A DNA stretch of 64,000 nucleotides, taken from positions 313,996 through 377,995 of the forward strand of contig JXTC01000004.1 in assembly GCA_002914845.1 (NCBI GenBank), read 5' to 3'. Position numbers and translations under genes: made by a program. Within the stretch, counting starts at the first letter, position 1. Each line of letters starts with the position of its first letter. Below the pieces are notes generated by a model that was not told the DNA's origin, did not search any database, and was given only the letters and a program-made list of their open reading frames with translations. Source of the stretch: Trema orientale (lineage: Eukaryota > Streptophyta > Magnoliopsida > Rosales > Cannabaceae). Shown one piece after another: positions 31,620-44,356 of this stretch.

Positions 31620-34600
31620 AACCTTACTTAGGAGAGAGATTTGAAAAAAAAATATATATATATATTCATGGTTAACACTGCAGAATAAATGGAGTATTTT
31701 TTGTATTTTAGTGTGGAAGGAAGTTATGCCACTTTATGGGCTATAACCCCTTTATCATGTCAATGACAGATTGCCCTGCATACCGTGCTATATTTTACTA
31801 CTAGTGCAGCCAGGAAGAAAATGACTTTATGAGCTGCAACTAACTTTTGTATGGTTTAAATGGATGAAAATGACGTACAGTGAGTTTGTGCTCTAATAGT
31901 GTAACTCAAAACTATTATGTATAGTGTATATACATATATCAAAGTTTGTGACAAAGAATACTGGCAATAATATAGAAAATTGAGGCATCTTTTGAGAGTT
32001 TCATGGAACATAATCGTTCTGTTTACTCGGCCGAAATTGATTTCATTTACTCAAAAGAAAGAAAATTTTAAGCATTAGCCTCCTCATTCCACATGAAACA
32101 TTTCATGTCTAAAACAAAAGAACCTGCTCTAGAATATTTTGAAGTAATGCACCCACCATGCTGGTATTTTTATATGTATTTCATTCCAAAAAAATAAGGG
32201 TTAATGAGCATCTCCGGGATTAGATAGCATTAGCAGGTGTGAAACTCAAGGACAAAATTTAAGAAATACATATTTGTTTTCCATTTTGATATGGGACATC
32301 GTTTATGTATGCAGATTTTTGTTTGGATTTGTGTTAAGTGCCCGTGACATTTCCATATAATGCGTTGGCCTTATTATATAAATCTGAATACTAAGACGTT
32401 ATATGGGGTAGAGTTAATTAATGAGTGGTCTGTTGGCCTGTTGGGCATGCCTTACAAAATAATACTTACTGAAACACCTTAGACAGCAAGCTGTCCACAC
32501 TCCAAAGAGTTTAATTTTTGAAATGAAACATATGGTCAGATGAGTCAGACCAACGGTTAAAATCTCCAAACACAGCTTGCCCTGCTAAAATTTATTCCAA
32601 AGGGTTTACAAAAAAAAAAAAAAAAAAAAAAAAAGCCCCATTTGGTACGACATCATAGTTATTTCAGTATTAATTTCTAGGAGATTTGAGTCTATAACTC
32701 AGTAGTGTATAGAAAAATAATGCACCTAATCCTAAGATCATAGTTGGTGTAATATACTTAAAAAGAAGCCAATTAACTATTGGAGGTCAATTTTAAAGCT
32801 GACATGAATCAGAGTCATATATGTTCACCAACATTTTCAGTTACATTTTATAAGCATGCTTCAGAATTCTAATGCAATATTGCATTATTGCCTACTTCAA
32901 TGTAAATAATAGAATCAAATGCTAATGGCCACTCACTACAAGATATTCCCAAAAATAAAATGATGATTAAGTGTGAAGCTTAAATTTGGTCATATCTCAT
33001 TAACTTAATCTTTCATGACGCATATAGTAAAGTTCCCTCGCCTTAAATATCAATTCAGATGGTAGTTGCAGTTGATCAAACCTAAAGGTGGTCCCAAACA
33101 GTCAATTAAAAGAAGGCCCTACACAGTACAAAGTTCTTTCCCAATTCTTTTCTTAGTGTATTTCTCTTCTTCTTCTTTTCCTCTAGAAACATTGGTAGTA
33201 CATGGTAAAATATTTGCATGGCCAATCATACCAACAACACAACAAAGATATGTACCTAGAAGACCTTTCCATATGATGTTCATATCTTATCATATGCAGC
33301 ATTATTTAGATTCTAGTGGAACAAATGCTGCCAGATAGTAAACCATTTGGAATTTTTCCTTCCTTTGGATGGATGAGACACAAAGCCACTCTTCTCTTTC
33401 TCTACTCACTTAACTCATAAAAATTCTCCTTCACACATTTATGGAATCAGATGCTCATGATTTGGTTTCCCACTTTTTCTTTTTCTACCTTTACATCCAT
33501 ACTTGCCAACCCCATTTACCAATTAAGAGTCCCAATTCAAAACGATTCTTCATATATATTTATATGTATTTATATTTTTCCTCTTATGTCTTCTATTGAC
33601 CAGCTTCTCTCAAATCTGTGGTCACCTTGGTCTTTAAGAAATGAGGCTTTGGTTTTAAGTTTGGAAGAGTAATCCTAGATTAACCCGTTAGTGTTCACAA
33701 TCTTTCTGCTTTTCCTTTTTCTCTTTTGCTTTCTTTTATAGATTATCATGTTGATCGATATGCCCATTGTTTTTTTCTTACACCATAAAATCTCACTTGG
33801 CAGGTGTTCTTTAACAGATTGACTTTTTTATTGTAGCTAACTAAAAAGACAGAGAAAAGAAAACAAAGGTAAAATCTACCACTAAACCATTATTTAATAC
33901 TAATTACACACACTAGTTGTGTTAACTATATTAAATTATCATATGTGACTGCTTTATAAAGAGCTCCATATGGCAAAGGCAAACAGTTTGGAGATGGAAA
34001 TTGTATGAGTTAGTCTTGTCCTCCCTTTACGCATTCGCAAATAACTAATCAATGAAAACCTTGATTATAATAATTTAATCAAGAAATTATACCATATTAT
34101 ATTCAGAAAATTGCACATGTGATGCAACAAAGATTACCGAGAATGAATTGAATTGGATTTGGAACTTTTTCTTAGTGCCATGGTCCCCGAGCCAAATGTC
34201 CATATTAACAACCATAACCCAATCCAATCATCCATATACATCCATCCAAAAACGAAAAGGAAAAATAAAAGGCAGCAAAAACAAACAGAATTGTGTTTGG
34301 TTTAGGTTTGTTGTCGGTGAACGATGTTGAACAAGAGTTGCGTGTAAGAAATGAATTGAAACAAGGGGCAATTGACATTGTAGTTTTGAGGAAAATATCT
34401 CGAGAGGTGGGTGTTAAAGGTATACCAGTATAAGCTAAAAGCTCCCAAATAGTTCTTATAAACTGTATGTGGTGATCACTGAAAAAAAAAAAACACCATT
34501 TCATATGGAACTTTAGTTACACCATACCATTTTTTTTCTCTCCAAAGAAACTCTTATCATACCACGTGTAGTAAGAAAACAAAACTAAATGAATACAAGT

Positions 34601-34862
34601 ACAGCTATAAGCACTGGTTCAGTGCTAGAAAATTGTAAAAATAACGTCACCCAAAATTTGACAGGAAAAACAAAATATTATACCACTGGTACAGTGCTAA
34701 TGAAGCACAAAATGAAGATAGCTGAGAGAGAGATCTTCCTAGAGTGGCAGTGTGAAAGAATTTTCCAGGGAATGCAGAATGAGACTGATGACAAAAATAA
34801 AGGAATGGATAGGATACAGATATGCCCTACACACTATACATAGGATTATATGCTTCCTTCTC
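31620..34862. other. 3.2 kb intergenic, no gene seen
   Basis: Upstream flank of the NaKR-like gene and 3' flank of the UXS1-like gene. AT-rich, a poly-A run at about 32611-32634, short random frames only. A small imperfect repeat pair (CACTGGTTCAGTGCTA and CACTGGTACAGTGCTA, near 34613 and 34684) lies close to the UXS1-like stop and may be in its 3' UTR. Confidence 0.6.
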
Positions 34863-37800
34863 TTATTTAAGACCTTTGCCTTCATCTTCATTCAAAATGC
34901 GGTTTCTGAAATCACGCACCATAAGAGGCAGACCCTCCCTTAGTGGGATCTTGGGCTCCCAGTTCAGCAGCTCCTTTGCCTTGCTAATATCGGGTTTCCT
35001 CTTATGTGGATCATCTGCAGTATTTGGCTTAAATTCTATAGTCGCACTTGAATCAATTGTTTCTTTGACGACCTGTACATTCAGGAAGTAAAATGAGCAA
35101 GCCAGTACAAGTTTCTATCTCTGTATGCTAACTTCTATTTGAATGCTAAGTTTCTATATCTATGCATTAACTTCTATTTGAATGCCAAGTTTCTATCTCT
35201 ATATACTGACTTCTATTTGAATTTAATACAAAACCAGAAGAAACCAAGAAAAGGAGCCAGCCAGTACTAGCTAATATTGCTATATATTAACTTCTTTTGG
35301 CTTTAGAAAAATCTTCGCTTTGAATTTAACACCAGCCAGCGGAAATCAAAAAATGAGCAAGCCAGTATAAGTTTCTACCTCTGTATATTAACTTCATTTT
35401 GAATTTAATACCAACCAGCAGAAACCAAGAAAATACCAAAACGGTGCCACTAAACAAAGCCAAAAACAAATAAAAGAAATAAAAAATAGATAAATGAGAT
35501 GTATGTATAAGTCACCCAGGAGCCCGCTGAAGTAATATTTTGGAAAAAAGACAAACCTCTGCAAGCTCTAGCATGGTGAATTCCCCAGGATTACCAAGGT
35601 TGAAAGGACCCACATGTTCGCCTTCCATTAAGGCCACCAGTCCATCAACCTGTCATTTGGAAAAAGAAGTTCAGGTCCTTCCCACATAACACCTCAGTCA
35701 GTTGCACTGATAAGCTTCTTATGTTATGAAGAGGGGAAGATGTTTCAAATAATTACCATGTCATCATTGCCAGTGTCCAATGGACTACATGTAAATCATC
35801 CCACCCCAAAATAACTTGAAATAAGCTTGTAAAAAGTATAATTACTTCAGCTATTTGGTAACTGAGAGTTAACTATTCCACAATTCTTAAAATTTTAAGC
35901 GCTGAAGCATTCAATATCGCTCTTCAGAGATTTGAGCTGCATTCAACTAGTGTTTTCTATTGGTTCGTGATTATTTGACCTTTTATGCTAGCCATATGGC
36001 AGATATTATCGTAGTCTTAAAGAATTCAAACTCACAAAGTGACAAAATGTTCAACAAAGTACCAAATAAATAAATACTGCCTTTGAGAAAGTAAAGAAAG
36101 CAAATGTTTCTACAATACCAAGTCGGAGACATATTGGAAGCTTCGTGTTTGTTTACCATCACCATAAACAGTCAATGGTTCTTTGCGGATGGCCTGCAAA
36201 AGACAGCTATTATGTTCAGCATAACTTGCCAATGACAAAAAATCTACTAAATAAGACATACTCGAGTAATAAACCAAAAATAAAAAAGATAGTACAGTAA
36301 AGTGATCAACCTGAGCAACAAAATTGCTAACGACACGCCCATCATCTAAGCACATACGTGGGCCATATGTATTAAAAATGCGAGCAATACGCACCTGTAA
36401 ACAGAAAGACTCACAGTAAGTCTCACGTGACCCAACATACTTAGTCTTATCTTAATTTGAACTAAATCAGTTATAACTTCTGCTATTCTGCATGACATAA
36501 TAAAGGACCCTGCAAAGCATGTAGTAGATTGGGAAGCCCATAAAGAAATAACTTCTTTATTTTTGGAAATACGAAAAGAATTTTAAATGGGTTATGTTTT
36601 ACGAACTTCCCAACTATATCTTAAAAGACGTTGGCCTCGTGACCTTTTGAAAGCATATGGATATAAATTGTATTGGTGTTTAGAAGTAGTTCCAACCCAA
36701 TTTGTCATTTCTTGTTAAAGAGTTAGCTCCTCTTCTAAACAATATAATTTGCATCACTATAAGCTTATCTCCATTGTATGCAGCCCATCCACAGATGGAG
36801 CAAACTTGGGCAAACCAATTACATTAATCAAGAAAAAGTTACCCACCAAGTGTAACTATTTCAGTCTAATTATAGTATCATCCCTAACTTTTTTGTGTAA
36901 GAATCAGGATCCTACATAATATGTCAGGAACACTACAAGAATTTCCAACTTTATCTCCACTTAATTATTTAGAAGTTAACCTCTTTTCGTGAGAAAAAAC
37001 AATTACGTGTTAAACTTCACAACGTGTAGGAAGCGATTAATATATGTAAGTTGTATGCAGCAGTAAATTTTTAAAAGTTTTGATTGTCAATAACCTGTCT
37101 GATCAAAATGAGCATTCAGACATTTTATTTGCTCCAAGTTCCAAATAGCTTAGCAAGGTTTAACATCAAAACTTGTTACCTCCACATCTGCACCCCGATG
37201 GTAATCCATTGCTAAGGTTTCTGCTGTCCGCTTTCCTTCATCATAGCAGCTTCTCTCACCTATACATTTTCAAGTTCACATCATTAACGTATCCTACGAC
37301 ATCATTGTATCACATACACAATCTTTTAGCTGTCCCCTTACCTATTGGATTTACATTTCCCCAGTAAGTCTCTTTCTGTGGATGCTCAAGTGGATCACCA
37401 TAAACCTCGCTTGTACTCGTGAGCAGAAACCTGGCCCCAATCCTCTTTGCAAGGCCAAGCATGTTTAGGGTACCCATAACATTAGTCTTGTGATCAATAA
37501 TCAAAGTTAAGGATAAGCCAAACAGAAGCAATCCCAGATGCCAAAACCAATCAAAATCAAATCAAATCAAGAAAGCACCCACCAAGCAAATAAAAAAAAT
37601 CATGCTTAAAACTAGTAGATTGCTTTAGAAGGAAAACAGAAAAATCCCAGATGCAAATTCAATGAAAAGCATATACTAAGTAAATCACAGGAATCATACG
37701 TGAAGCAAACATAATGGCATTGAAAAGGATATGATTGTTTTAACAGGATTGTACTTATAATGAACTGGCGATGCGGGGCAAGCCAAATGATAGATCTGAT

Positions 37801-38368
37801 CAACCTCCAAGAGTATTGGCTCAACCACATCATGACGAATAAGCTCGAAACGAGGATTCCCAAAATGGTGAACCACATTCTCCTTCCTCCCGGTAAAGAA
37901 ATTATCGATCACAATCACATCGTTTCCCCGATCAATGAGCTTATCGACGAGGTGACTCCCCACGAATCCAGCACCACCGGTCACTACTATCCTCAGCCTG
38001 CGTTGCCTGAGCGCTACCGGAACCCGGCCCACCTTGCCCAACCCATGACCGCTCTTGAAAAACGATGCAACCGAAACCTGATCATGGGTCGTCCCCAGAC
38101 CGCCCTGGAAAGATCGGGCTACGGCGGAATTGGGGTCGGAGGGCCCAATTCGGGACAGGGTCGGCTGGAGGATGAAGAATGTGGACCCAATCAAGATGCC
38201 CACAAGGATGAAAAGAAGCCTCTGCTCTTTGAAGAGGTAGTTGATCGATCTGGGGAGAGATCTGGGCTGCTTTAGGGTTTTGGGCGAGTATGGAGACGTC
38301 GTCGTCCCTGCGGCGGTCTCCTCGTCCCGTCTGTGATTCACGCTTAATTGCTTGTGTAAATGTTTCAT
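34863..38368 (-). CDS. UXS1: UDP-glucuronate decarboxylase (UDP-xylose synthase), membrane-anchored
   Basis: Seven exons: 38368-37733, 37489-37342, 37259-37180, 36394-36311, 36193-36119, 35649-35557, 35072-34863. Phases close to 441 residues. Start [10 protein letters not shown] is chosen because it matches the UXS1 N-terminus; an upstream in-frame ATG at 38419 would add 17 residues. Residues about 51-68 are a single membrane helix ([15 protein letters not shown]), placing the enzyme as a type II Golgi protein. The short-chain dehydrogenase fold follows: NAD-binding GGAGFVG (131-137), TSTSEVYGD (236-244) and catalytic Y267-xxx-K271 in [11 protein letters not shown]. It converts UDP-glucuronic acid to UDP-xylose using bound NAD, feeding xylan, xyloglucan and arabinose synthesis. 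Intron 1 is AT-AC; all others are GT-AG. Typical family length and no broken motif. Confidence 0.95.
35095..35410. repeat. Tandem repeats in UXS1 intron 6
   Basis: Imperfect units of about 50 bp containing 'aagtttctatctctgtat' and 'taacttctatttgaat' recur at least four times, and a larger block starting 'gagcaagccagta' recurs at about 35095 and 35355. Non-coding. Confidence 0.7.
37490..37732 (-). other. U12-type AT-AC intron of the UXS1-like gene
   Basis: On the coding strand the exon ends AAAACAATC and the intron opens ATATCCTTTTC, a perfect U12 donor. The intron ends TATCCTTAAC (branch site, plus-strand positions 37506-37515), then TTTGATTATTGATCAC before exon AAGACTAATG. The branch A lies about 17 nt from the AC end. 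Splicing here gives NPVKTI-KTNVMG, the continuous family sequence, whereas no GT-AG alternative keeps it. Confidence 0.93.
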
Positions 38369-38985
38369 TCTGGGAATTCTGGGTCCTGGGTTCTTCCTCA
38401 AATCGAATATGGAATTCAAATCTGTGAGCTTTTCGTCACTTCGTTTGAATCGTAATGTTCAAGCACTGAAGCTCGAGCTCCGGTTCAAATGGTACCCTTC
38501 TCCATGGAAGGAGATAGAGAAAGAGAGAGAAAGGTCTTTGTCTTCTTCCTGATGGGTCTGAATGACTGGGTTTGTTTGAAGAAGAGTTGTAATGAGCACG
38601 ATTTGAGAAATGGAGTAATTATGAAGCGATTTTCATTTTTTTCCAAACCATAAAACCATGAAAGGGTCAACAAGATCTTGTCTGCTGCTGCTACTCTCTT
38701 TCTCTCTCTCTCTCTTCCTACTTCGCGTCCTACTGCATAACACGTCTAGACCAATGAGATTTTGCCATCTGTCGGATTAAGTTCAGTAAGACGCATAGCA
38801 GAACATATTTTTTCAGGTCTTTTGTGTGAGTGTAGTGTAGTGTATAGTGCAGTGAATAGTTACGTGTGTCACTTTGGGGATTAGAGAGAGATAGCACATT
38901 AGAATCATGGTTTTCGTACAATTAAGATTAGGAACGAATATTTGTTGTCAACCATCTGACATTTTAAATCCATTCAACTTCTAAA

Positions 38986-39006
38986 CTTAGCTTAGCTTAG
39001 CTTAGC
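38986..39006. repeat. (CTTAG)n short tandem repeat
   Basis: Four consecutive TTAGC units in 'acttagcttagcttagcttagcta'. Confidence 0.8.
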
Positions 39007-40539
39007 TATAACACTTTGGAACTCAATCAAAACAAGTCTGATTGTGGATGCAGACACTCTATAGATGAGTTACGTTATGTGACCCAAAAATTAAAAATTA
39101 AAAATTAAAATGTGCAAGTCATTGAAGTGGATACAATCATACAATACTAGTTGGACCATGGATGGTTTAGAGAACATCGTTTTCTATTGGAGTATTTATA
39201 ATCAGTTGCCTTTTAAACACTTAATTTTAATAAGTGTCTCTATGTTCATTTTTATAGCAAAATAATTGATTTTGTTATTTTTTTTCTTTCACTGTATATA
39301 TCGGACATTTTTAATGGACCAAATGTAAAGACTCAATTTTGTATTGATGTATATACGTTCTTGTATTGAGTATATGTATATGATATTTGATATAATAAAG
39401 CTGAAATTGAAATATATATTCGAATTGATAAACTTGCTATAAAATAAAATAAAATAGAAAGGACATTTGTTAAAATAAAAAGTCAGAAACACCATTTCCA
39501 ATTGGAGTATACACATACACTAGTCTTTTTGTTATTGTCAATCCGAAGCTTATAATAGCTGAAAATACTTGTATTTTTGTTTTTTTTAGTATAATAGCTT
39601 CTTAAATATTCCTTTTCTAATCTTTATTTTTAGTTCCCTACCAGTCTAATCAAGATGGGGCTTTTAGTTCGGGAGTATAATTTCTTTTTTGAAAGGGACT
39701 GTATATTAGATTTACTGGATCTAATTGATATGCTAGTATGAAATGATATATTAGACATTTACCATTGAAAAAAACTTATTAAAAATTTTAATTTTAAAAT
39801 AAAGTGTTAAAGTGAGATTTAGTATCATTATTTATATATAATCCATAGGACTTCTTACAAAATTCCAAGCCCAGAGTACCAAAAATTGAAAAATCTCAGA
39901 TGGGTTGATTTTTAAAAAAAATTACAACTGATTTAGAAAAATATCTGTTTTCAAAATTTAAATAGAAAGAAATATTTTTGACAAAATATTTAAAAAATAT
40001 CATTTTTTTCAAAATTTGTATTTTTTAATAGTACTCGAGGTAACCAGTTAGATTACTTAGGATAACTAATCCAGTTACTACTGATCAAGGTAACTTGACT
40101 AGCTACATTAAGTATTTCATCAATTAATAAAAAGTAGTATTTTTCTAAATAATTTTAAAAATAGTATTTTTATAATTAATCCGGAATTTTTCAAAACAAT
40201 TTCAAATTCTAACTTTTTTCAATTTTTTTGAAAAATTACCAGAAAAATCAAATTGGAAAAAAGACACTTAGTACGATTTTTTAAGAAATAATACCAAAAT
40301 TACGATATTCGAAAATGAAGCACATTTTATACGGTTTTCTTTAAAAAAATTCTAAAAAGTACGATCTTCAATATGCGGTGGCGTTTTTGTAAATAAACTT
40401 TCTCTTTTTAAATAGATTATATAATGAATATTGTGACGTAACAAGAGGATAAAAAAATTAGTCTGATAACTAGCGCATCTTTTAAGGTTACAAGAGTCAA
40501 ACTGAGGGTTTAAACCCCAACCTCTCAACTTTTCTTGCG

Positions 40540-41270
40540 GAAACCAATATGGTTTCCTGTAGTAACCAAAAAACGAAATTTATTTTTCAAGTAGAAACCA
40601 AATTAGTTTCTTGCAGAAACTAAATTGGTTTGAGGGGAAACCAAATTAGTTTATTATAGTAAGTAGAATCCAATTTTGTTATATTTGTTTTCAAGTGGAA
40701 ACTAATCTGGTTTCTCGTAATAACTAGAAAACCAAATTAGTTTTTCAAATAGAAACCATGTTAGTTTTGAATAGTATCCAAAGAGTAATTTTAACTAATT
40801 TAATTTCCTATAAAAATTAGTTATTTTTATTCTTAAAACCAAATTAGTTTCGAGTGAAAACTATGTTGGTTTCAAATAGTAATTAAAAAATAATTTGAAC
40901 TATTTTGGTTTCCTAAAAAAATTAGTTATCGTTATTCTTGAAACAAAAAACCAAATTGACATTTATTAATTTCAAGTATAAACCAAACTGATTTCCAGTG
41001 GAAACCATGTTAGTTTCGATCAGTAACAAAAAAAAAAAAGTTTGAACTATTTTAGTTTCATAAAAAAAATTGGTTATTATTATTTTTAAAACCAAAACCC
41101 AAATTATTATTGAGTAATTTTGAGTTGAAATTATATTGATTTCGAATAGTAACTAAAAACAAAATTGGTTTCCACTAGTAACCATAACCAATTTGGTTTT
41201 TAGAGAAACTAATATAATTTTTAGAGAAACTAGTAATCAATTTGGTTACTATTAACCTAAAGTCAGAACA
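40540..41270. repeat. Degenerate array of AAACCAAATT(A/G)GTTTC palindromes
   Basis: Short units built around GAAACCAAATTAGTTTC recur about every 35-60 bp with many variants (for example near 40600, 40645, 40720, 40840, 40980). Each unit is close to its own reverse complement. A weaker relative is seen at 53800-54050. No coding potential. Confidence 0.75.
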
Positions 41271-41437
41271 AAATTATGGAAGGAACAATAAAGCGAAAAA
41301 AAAGGCTAAAACGAAAATAAAATAATTAAATAAAAAAAATGGAGCAAATAAAAAAGGAAAAAGAATTGAAATAATGAAAAAAAATACGAAAAAAGAATAA
41401 AATAAAAAGGGAAAAAATGAAAGGGCTTAAGGAGAAA

Positions 41438-41832
41438 AATGAAAACCACAATGGTTTCATGTGGTTTACTTAGCTACAGGGTATTCTACTAAAAGAAACC
41501 ACAATGATTTCTAGGAAATATTCGTAGTTTCCTGTGATCTACTTAGCTATATGGCATTTTGTAAAAAAAAAAAATCACGATAATTTCAAGAAAACCTTCG
41601 TAGTTTCTTGTGATTTATTTAGCTATATAACATTTTGTAAAAAGAAAACCACGATGGTTTTCAGGAAATGTTCGTGGTTTCCTGTAATTTATTTACGTAC
41701 AGGATATTCTGCTAAAGGAAACTAAACTGGTTTATAGGAAACTTTTGTGGTTTCCTACGATTTACTTGCATACAGGATCTTCTGTCGATAGAAAACTAAA
41801 TTGGTTTCCAAGAAACTATTGTGGTTTCCTGT
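41438..41832. repeat. Minisatellite with unit of about 73 bp, 5-6 copies
   Basis: Successive units start near 41494, 41572, 41645, 41718 and 41790 with GAAACCACAATGATTTC-like sequence. Each continues 'gtttcctgtgatttacttagctacaggatattctg'. Spacing is 72-78 bp and copies differ at about 10-25 percent of sites. Each unit contains the same imperfect palindrome core as the neighbouring array. Confidence 0.85.
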
Positions 41833-42594
41833 TAAAAAAAAGATGGCTTATTTACTAAAATACCACCACGTTTTCTAGCTCCCAAAGTATTTAGAAAAAT
41901 GCCATAAAAAAGTCAGTACAAAATTTTTATTATTTTTGAAAGGTCGTAAATTTGGTAATATTTTTTAAAAAATAGGTATAAGTGTCCAAAATCCAATCAA
42001 ATTTCCTAATCTATAATTATGGTCGGCCATTCAGTTGCTTAGATATTGGTTTAGCCCGTTTCGTGAAGAGCCCACCTATACATTTAGTTTCTTTAAGGAA
42101 ATAGACCTATACCCGTTTTACGTAACATATTTGGATAATACCTATTTTAATTATAAGATGTTTGCCCATTTTTAGGTGTACAATTCACGTACTATAAAAT
42201 ACACATGGTTTATATTTATTCACGTGGTATACATTTCTCCAGAAAATAGGCATAGATACGTCATATGATAAAAATTAAAAACAGTATCCATCTATGCTAT
42301 CTGAAATAGGTATTTATGTAGTAATTCCATGGACCGAACAAAGATTACTTTTCTAAGGGTATTTTGTATAATGATAGGAGTGCATCAAAATAGGAGCTTA
42401 TAGAAATATGACCAAATTTTGGGCCCAATTTTAGTATTTTTCAAATGTTATAGCAAAATATCCGATATTAGTGACATATACTATATTAGCGATTGGTGGT
42501 TGGTCTTAAGAAGTTATAATTTCATCATCATAACTATATGATTACCTATCACAGTATTATCACACTCCTAAAATGATCATTTCAAAACATAGAT

Positions 42595-43250
42595 CTAGAA
42601 AAGGAAAATGAACCCATCGAGTAGTATTTTGTGCCAAAATTGAATTTTCTATGGGTATTTTGTAAAATGGCCCTTTTGAAGTGTCACAATATTAGTAATA
42701 AATAACCACTATTTTAGTGAGCGATGCTGTATTTTAGAACAATTATAAATTTATGGTTATAAATTAGTGATTACATCTCACTAATATTGTGAGTTATGAC
42801 ACCCCTGAAAAAGCTCATTTTATAAAATAGTACCAGAAAAATCATTTTGGCCCAAATTAAGTCCATTTTCCTCTAAAGATGTAGCACTAAGCTTTAAGAA
42901 AAAGACATAGATAGGACTTGTTTGGCCTCCAGTCTTTTAGGACTTATAATTTTTTTGGACATTGATATGACCTACTTTTTAAATTTTGTAAGAGTTAATA
43001 GAGAGAGAAATAAAAGTATTCCAAACTTGCCCTTGGTGATAAGTGGAAGGTAGGTGAGCTCATTTAATGCATTAAATGCATCTCTTATCATTTTTTTTCC
43101 TTTATTTTTTCTTTTTTCCTCTTCCATCGCCATTTGTTCTCTCTTCTCTTTATTACCGTGTTCTTCTTCTCTCCCTCTATATTCATTTTTTTTTTTTCTG
43201 ATCGAAGCATTCTTAACTGAAAAAAGATCGAAGCTTCTTACTTGGATATC
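42595..43250. repeat. Inverted-repeat element remnant and third copy of the 0.93-kb repeat
   Basis: 42595-42880 carries ends related to the element at 1894-2111 (AAATTAAGTCCATTTTCCTC at its right end). 42895-43250 is a diverged relative of the tandem units at 25.2-27.0 kb, sharing 'actttttaa', 'aacttgccctt' and 'catttaatg' in order. Confidence 0.55.
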
Positions 43251-43454
43251 GTTTAGGAGTTTTGGCATTTGAAAGCTTAGATATTATAAGGTTAATATGT
43301 ATTTTATTTCATAAATACTTTGATATTATTTGATAATGAGTGATCAACGTTAAAAGAAATCTATGATAGTGATCTGGAAATTATTGTGCTGAAATATTCA
43401 TATTTTTTTATTGAACTATTCATCTTTTTCCTAGTAATATTCTAGACATCGCAA

Positions 43455-43625
43455 ATCAAGTAGTTCTTGACCCCAGGCAGGTCAAGTACTACTTATCTTG
43501 GGGTCATGAAGTATTAGACCTAGAGTCAAGAACTACTTGACCCCAAGTCACGTGCTAGTCAAGTAGTACTTGACCTGAGTTAAGAACTATTTGACCTAGG
43601 ATAATAACTACTTGAACTGAAACAG
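43455..43625. repeat. Cluster of GGTCAAGTAGTACTTGACC-like palindromes
   Basis: Units such as TCAAGTAGTACTTGACC, TCAAGAACTACTTGACCCC and GGTCAAGTACTACTT recur at least six times within 170 bp on both strands, with weaker copies at 44030-44140. Non-coding. Confidence 0.75.
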
Positions 43626-44356
43626 CAGGCAACAAAAGTACGAATAGGTGACTTTTTCATTATTTTTTGGTAGTGAAAACAACTTAGATGGACTCTTTTT
43701 CTTCGGCAATGTGGATTAATTAGATGGCGACTTTCTCTCGTCTTCCTTGCTGATACAATGGCTGAAGAATTTGCAGACTCTTTCTTACCTTTGGCTAACC
43801 TAGTTTTTACCATTCTGGGATATTTTATATTCCTTTAAATGAGAAGAATCAATTGAAAAACTTAAATACGAGCTTGGATAAACTGTTTTTGAGTTTAAGA
43901 GTAGTTTATAGTGTCGGACATAAGGAACTTTGCATATTTAATGACAAATGAACCACAGTCCCAACTAAAAAATAAAAAAAATAAATATTAAGTTAAATCT
44001 ACCAAGTGGACTGATGAAGTAAATAACATGTCAAGTATCAGGTTAAGTACAACTTGACCTCTGATAAGGTAAATAATTCATGACTTCATGTAATTAAAAA
44101 TTTGCTATGAGGTTAAGTAGATCGTGACCTTTGCTAAGGTCAAATAGAGAGAAATGAGTTTTATAAGGAAGTGTGTGGGTTGGGATATGTCAAATCCAAA
44201 ATGGAGTCATATCGGCTGTTGAGTTGTATGTGGAGTTGTGAGGGAGGTATTTGAGATTTTTCATTCTTGTGGGCCCCATTTTTTAATTCTGAAAAGCTTT
44301 TCCAAGAAATTGCTAATCCTGAAAAATTCCAAAAGGAGAAGCTAACCCTATCACAT

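Noticed and set aside
38369-38419. Upstream start ([10 protein letters not shown]) for the UXS1-like gene
   Set aside because: In frame, but the known UXS1 N-terminus begins MK-LHKQ as at 38368, so the extra 17 residues are probably leader.
40540-41832. CRISPR-like array
   Set aside because: Plant nuclear DNA; repeats are degenerate, spacing is irregular or the units are contiguous, and no cas genes exist.
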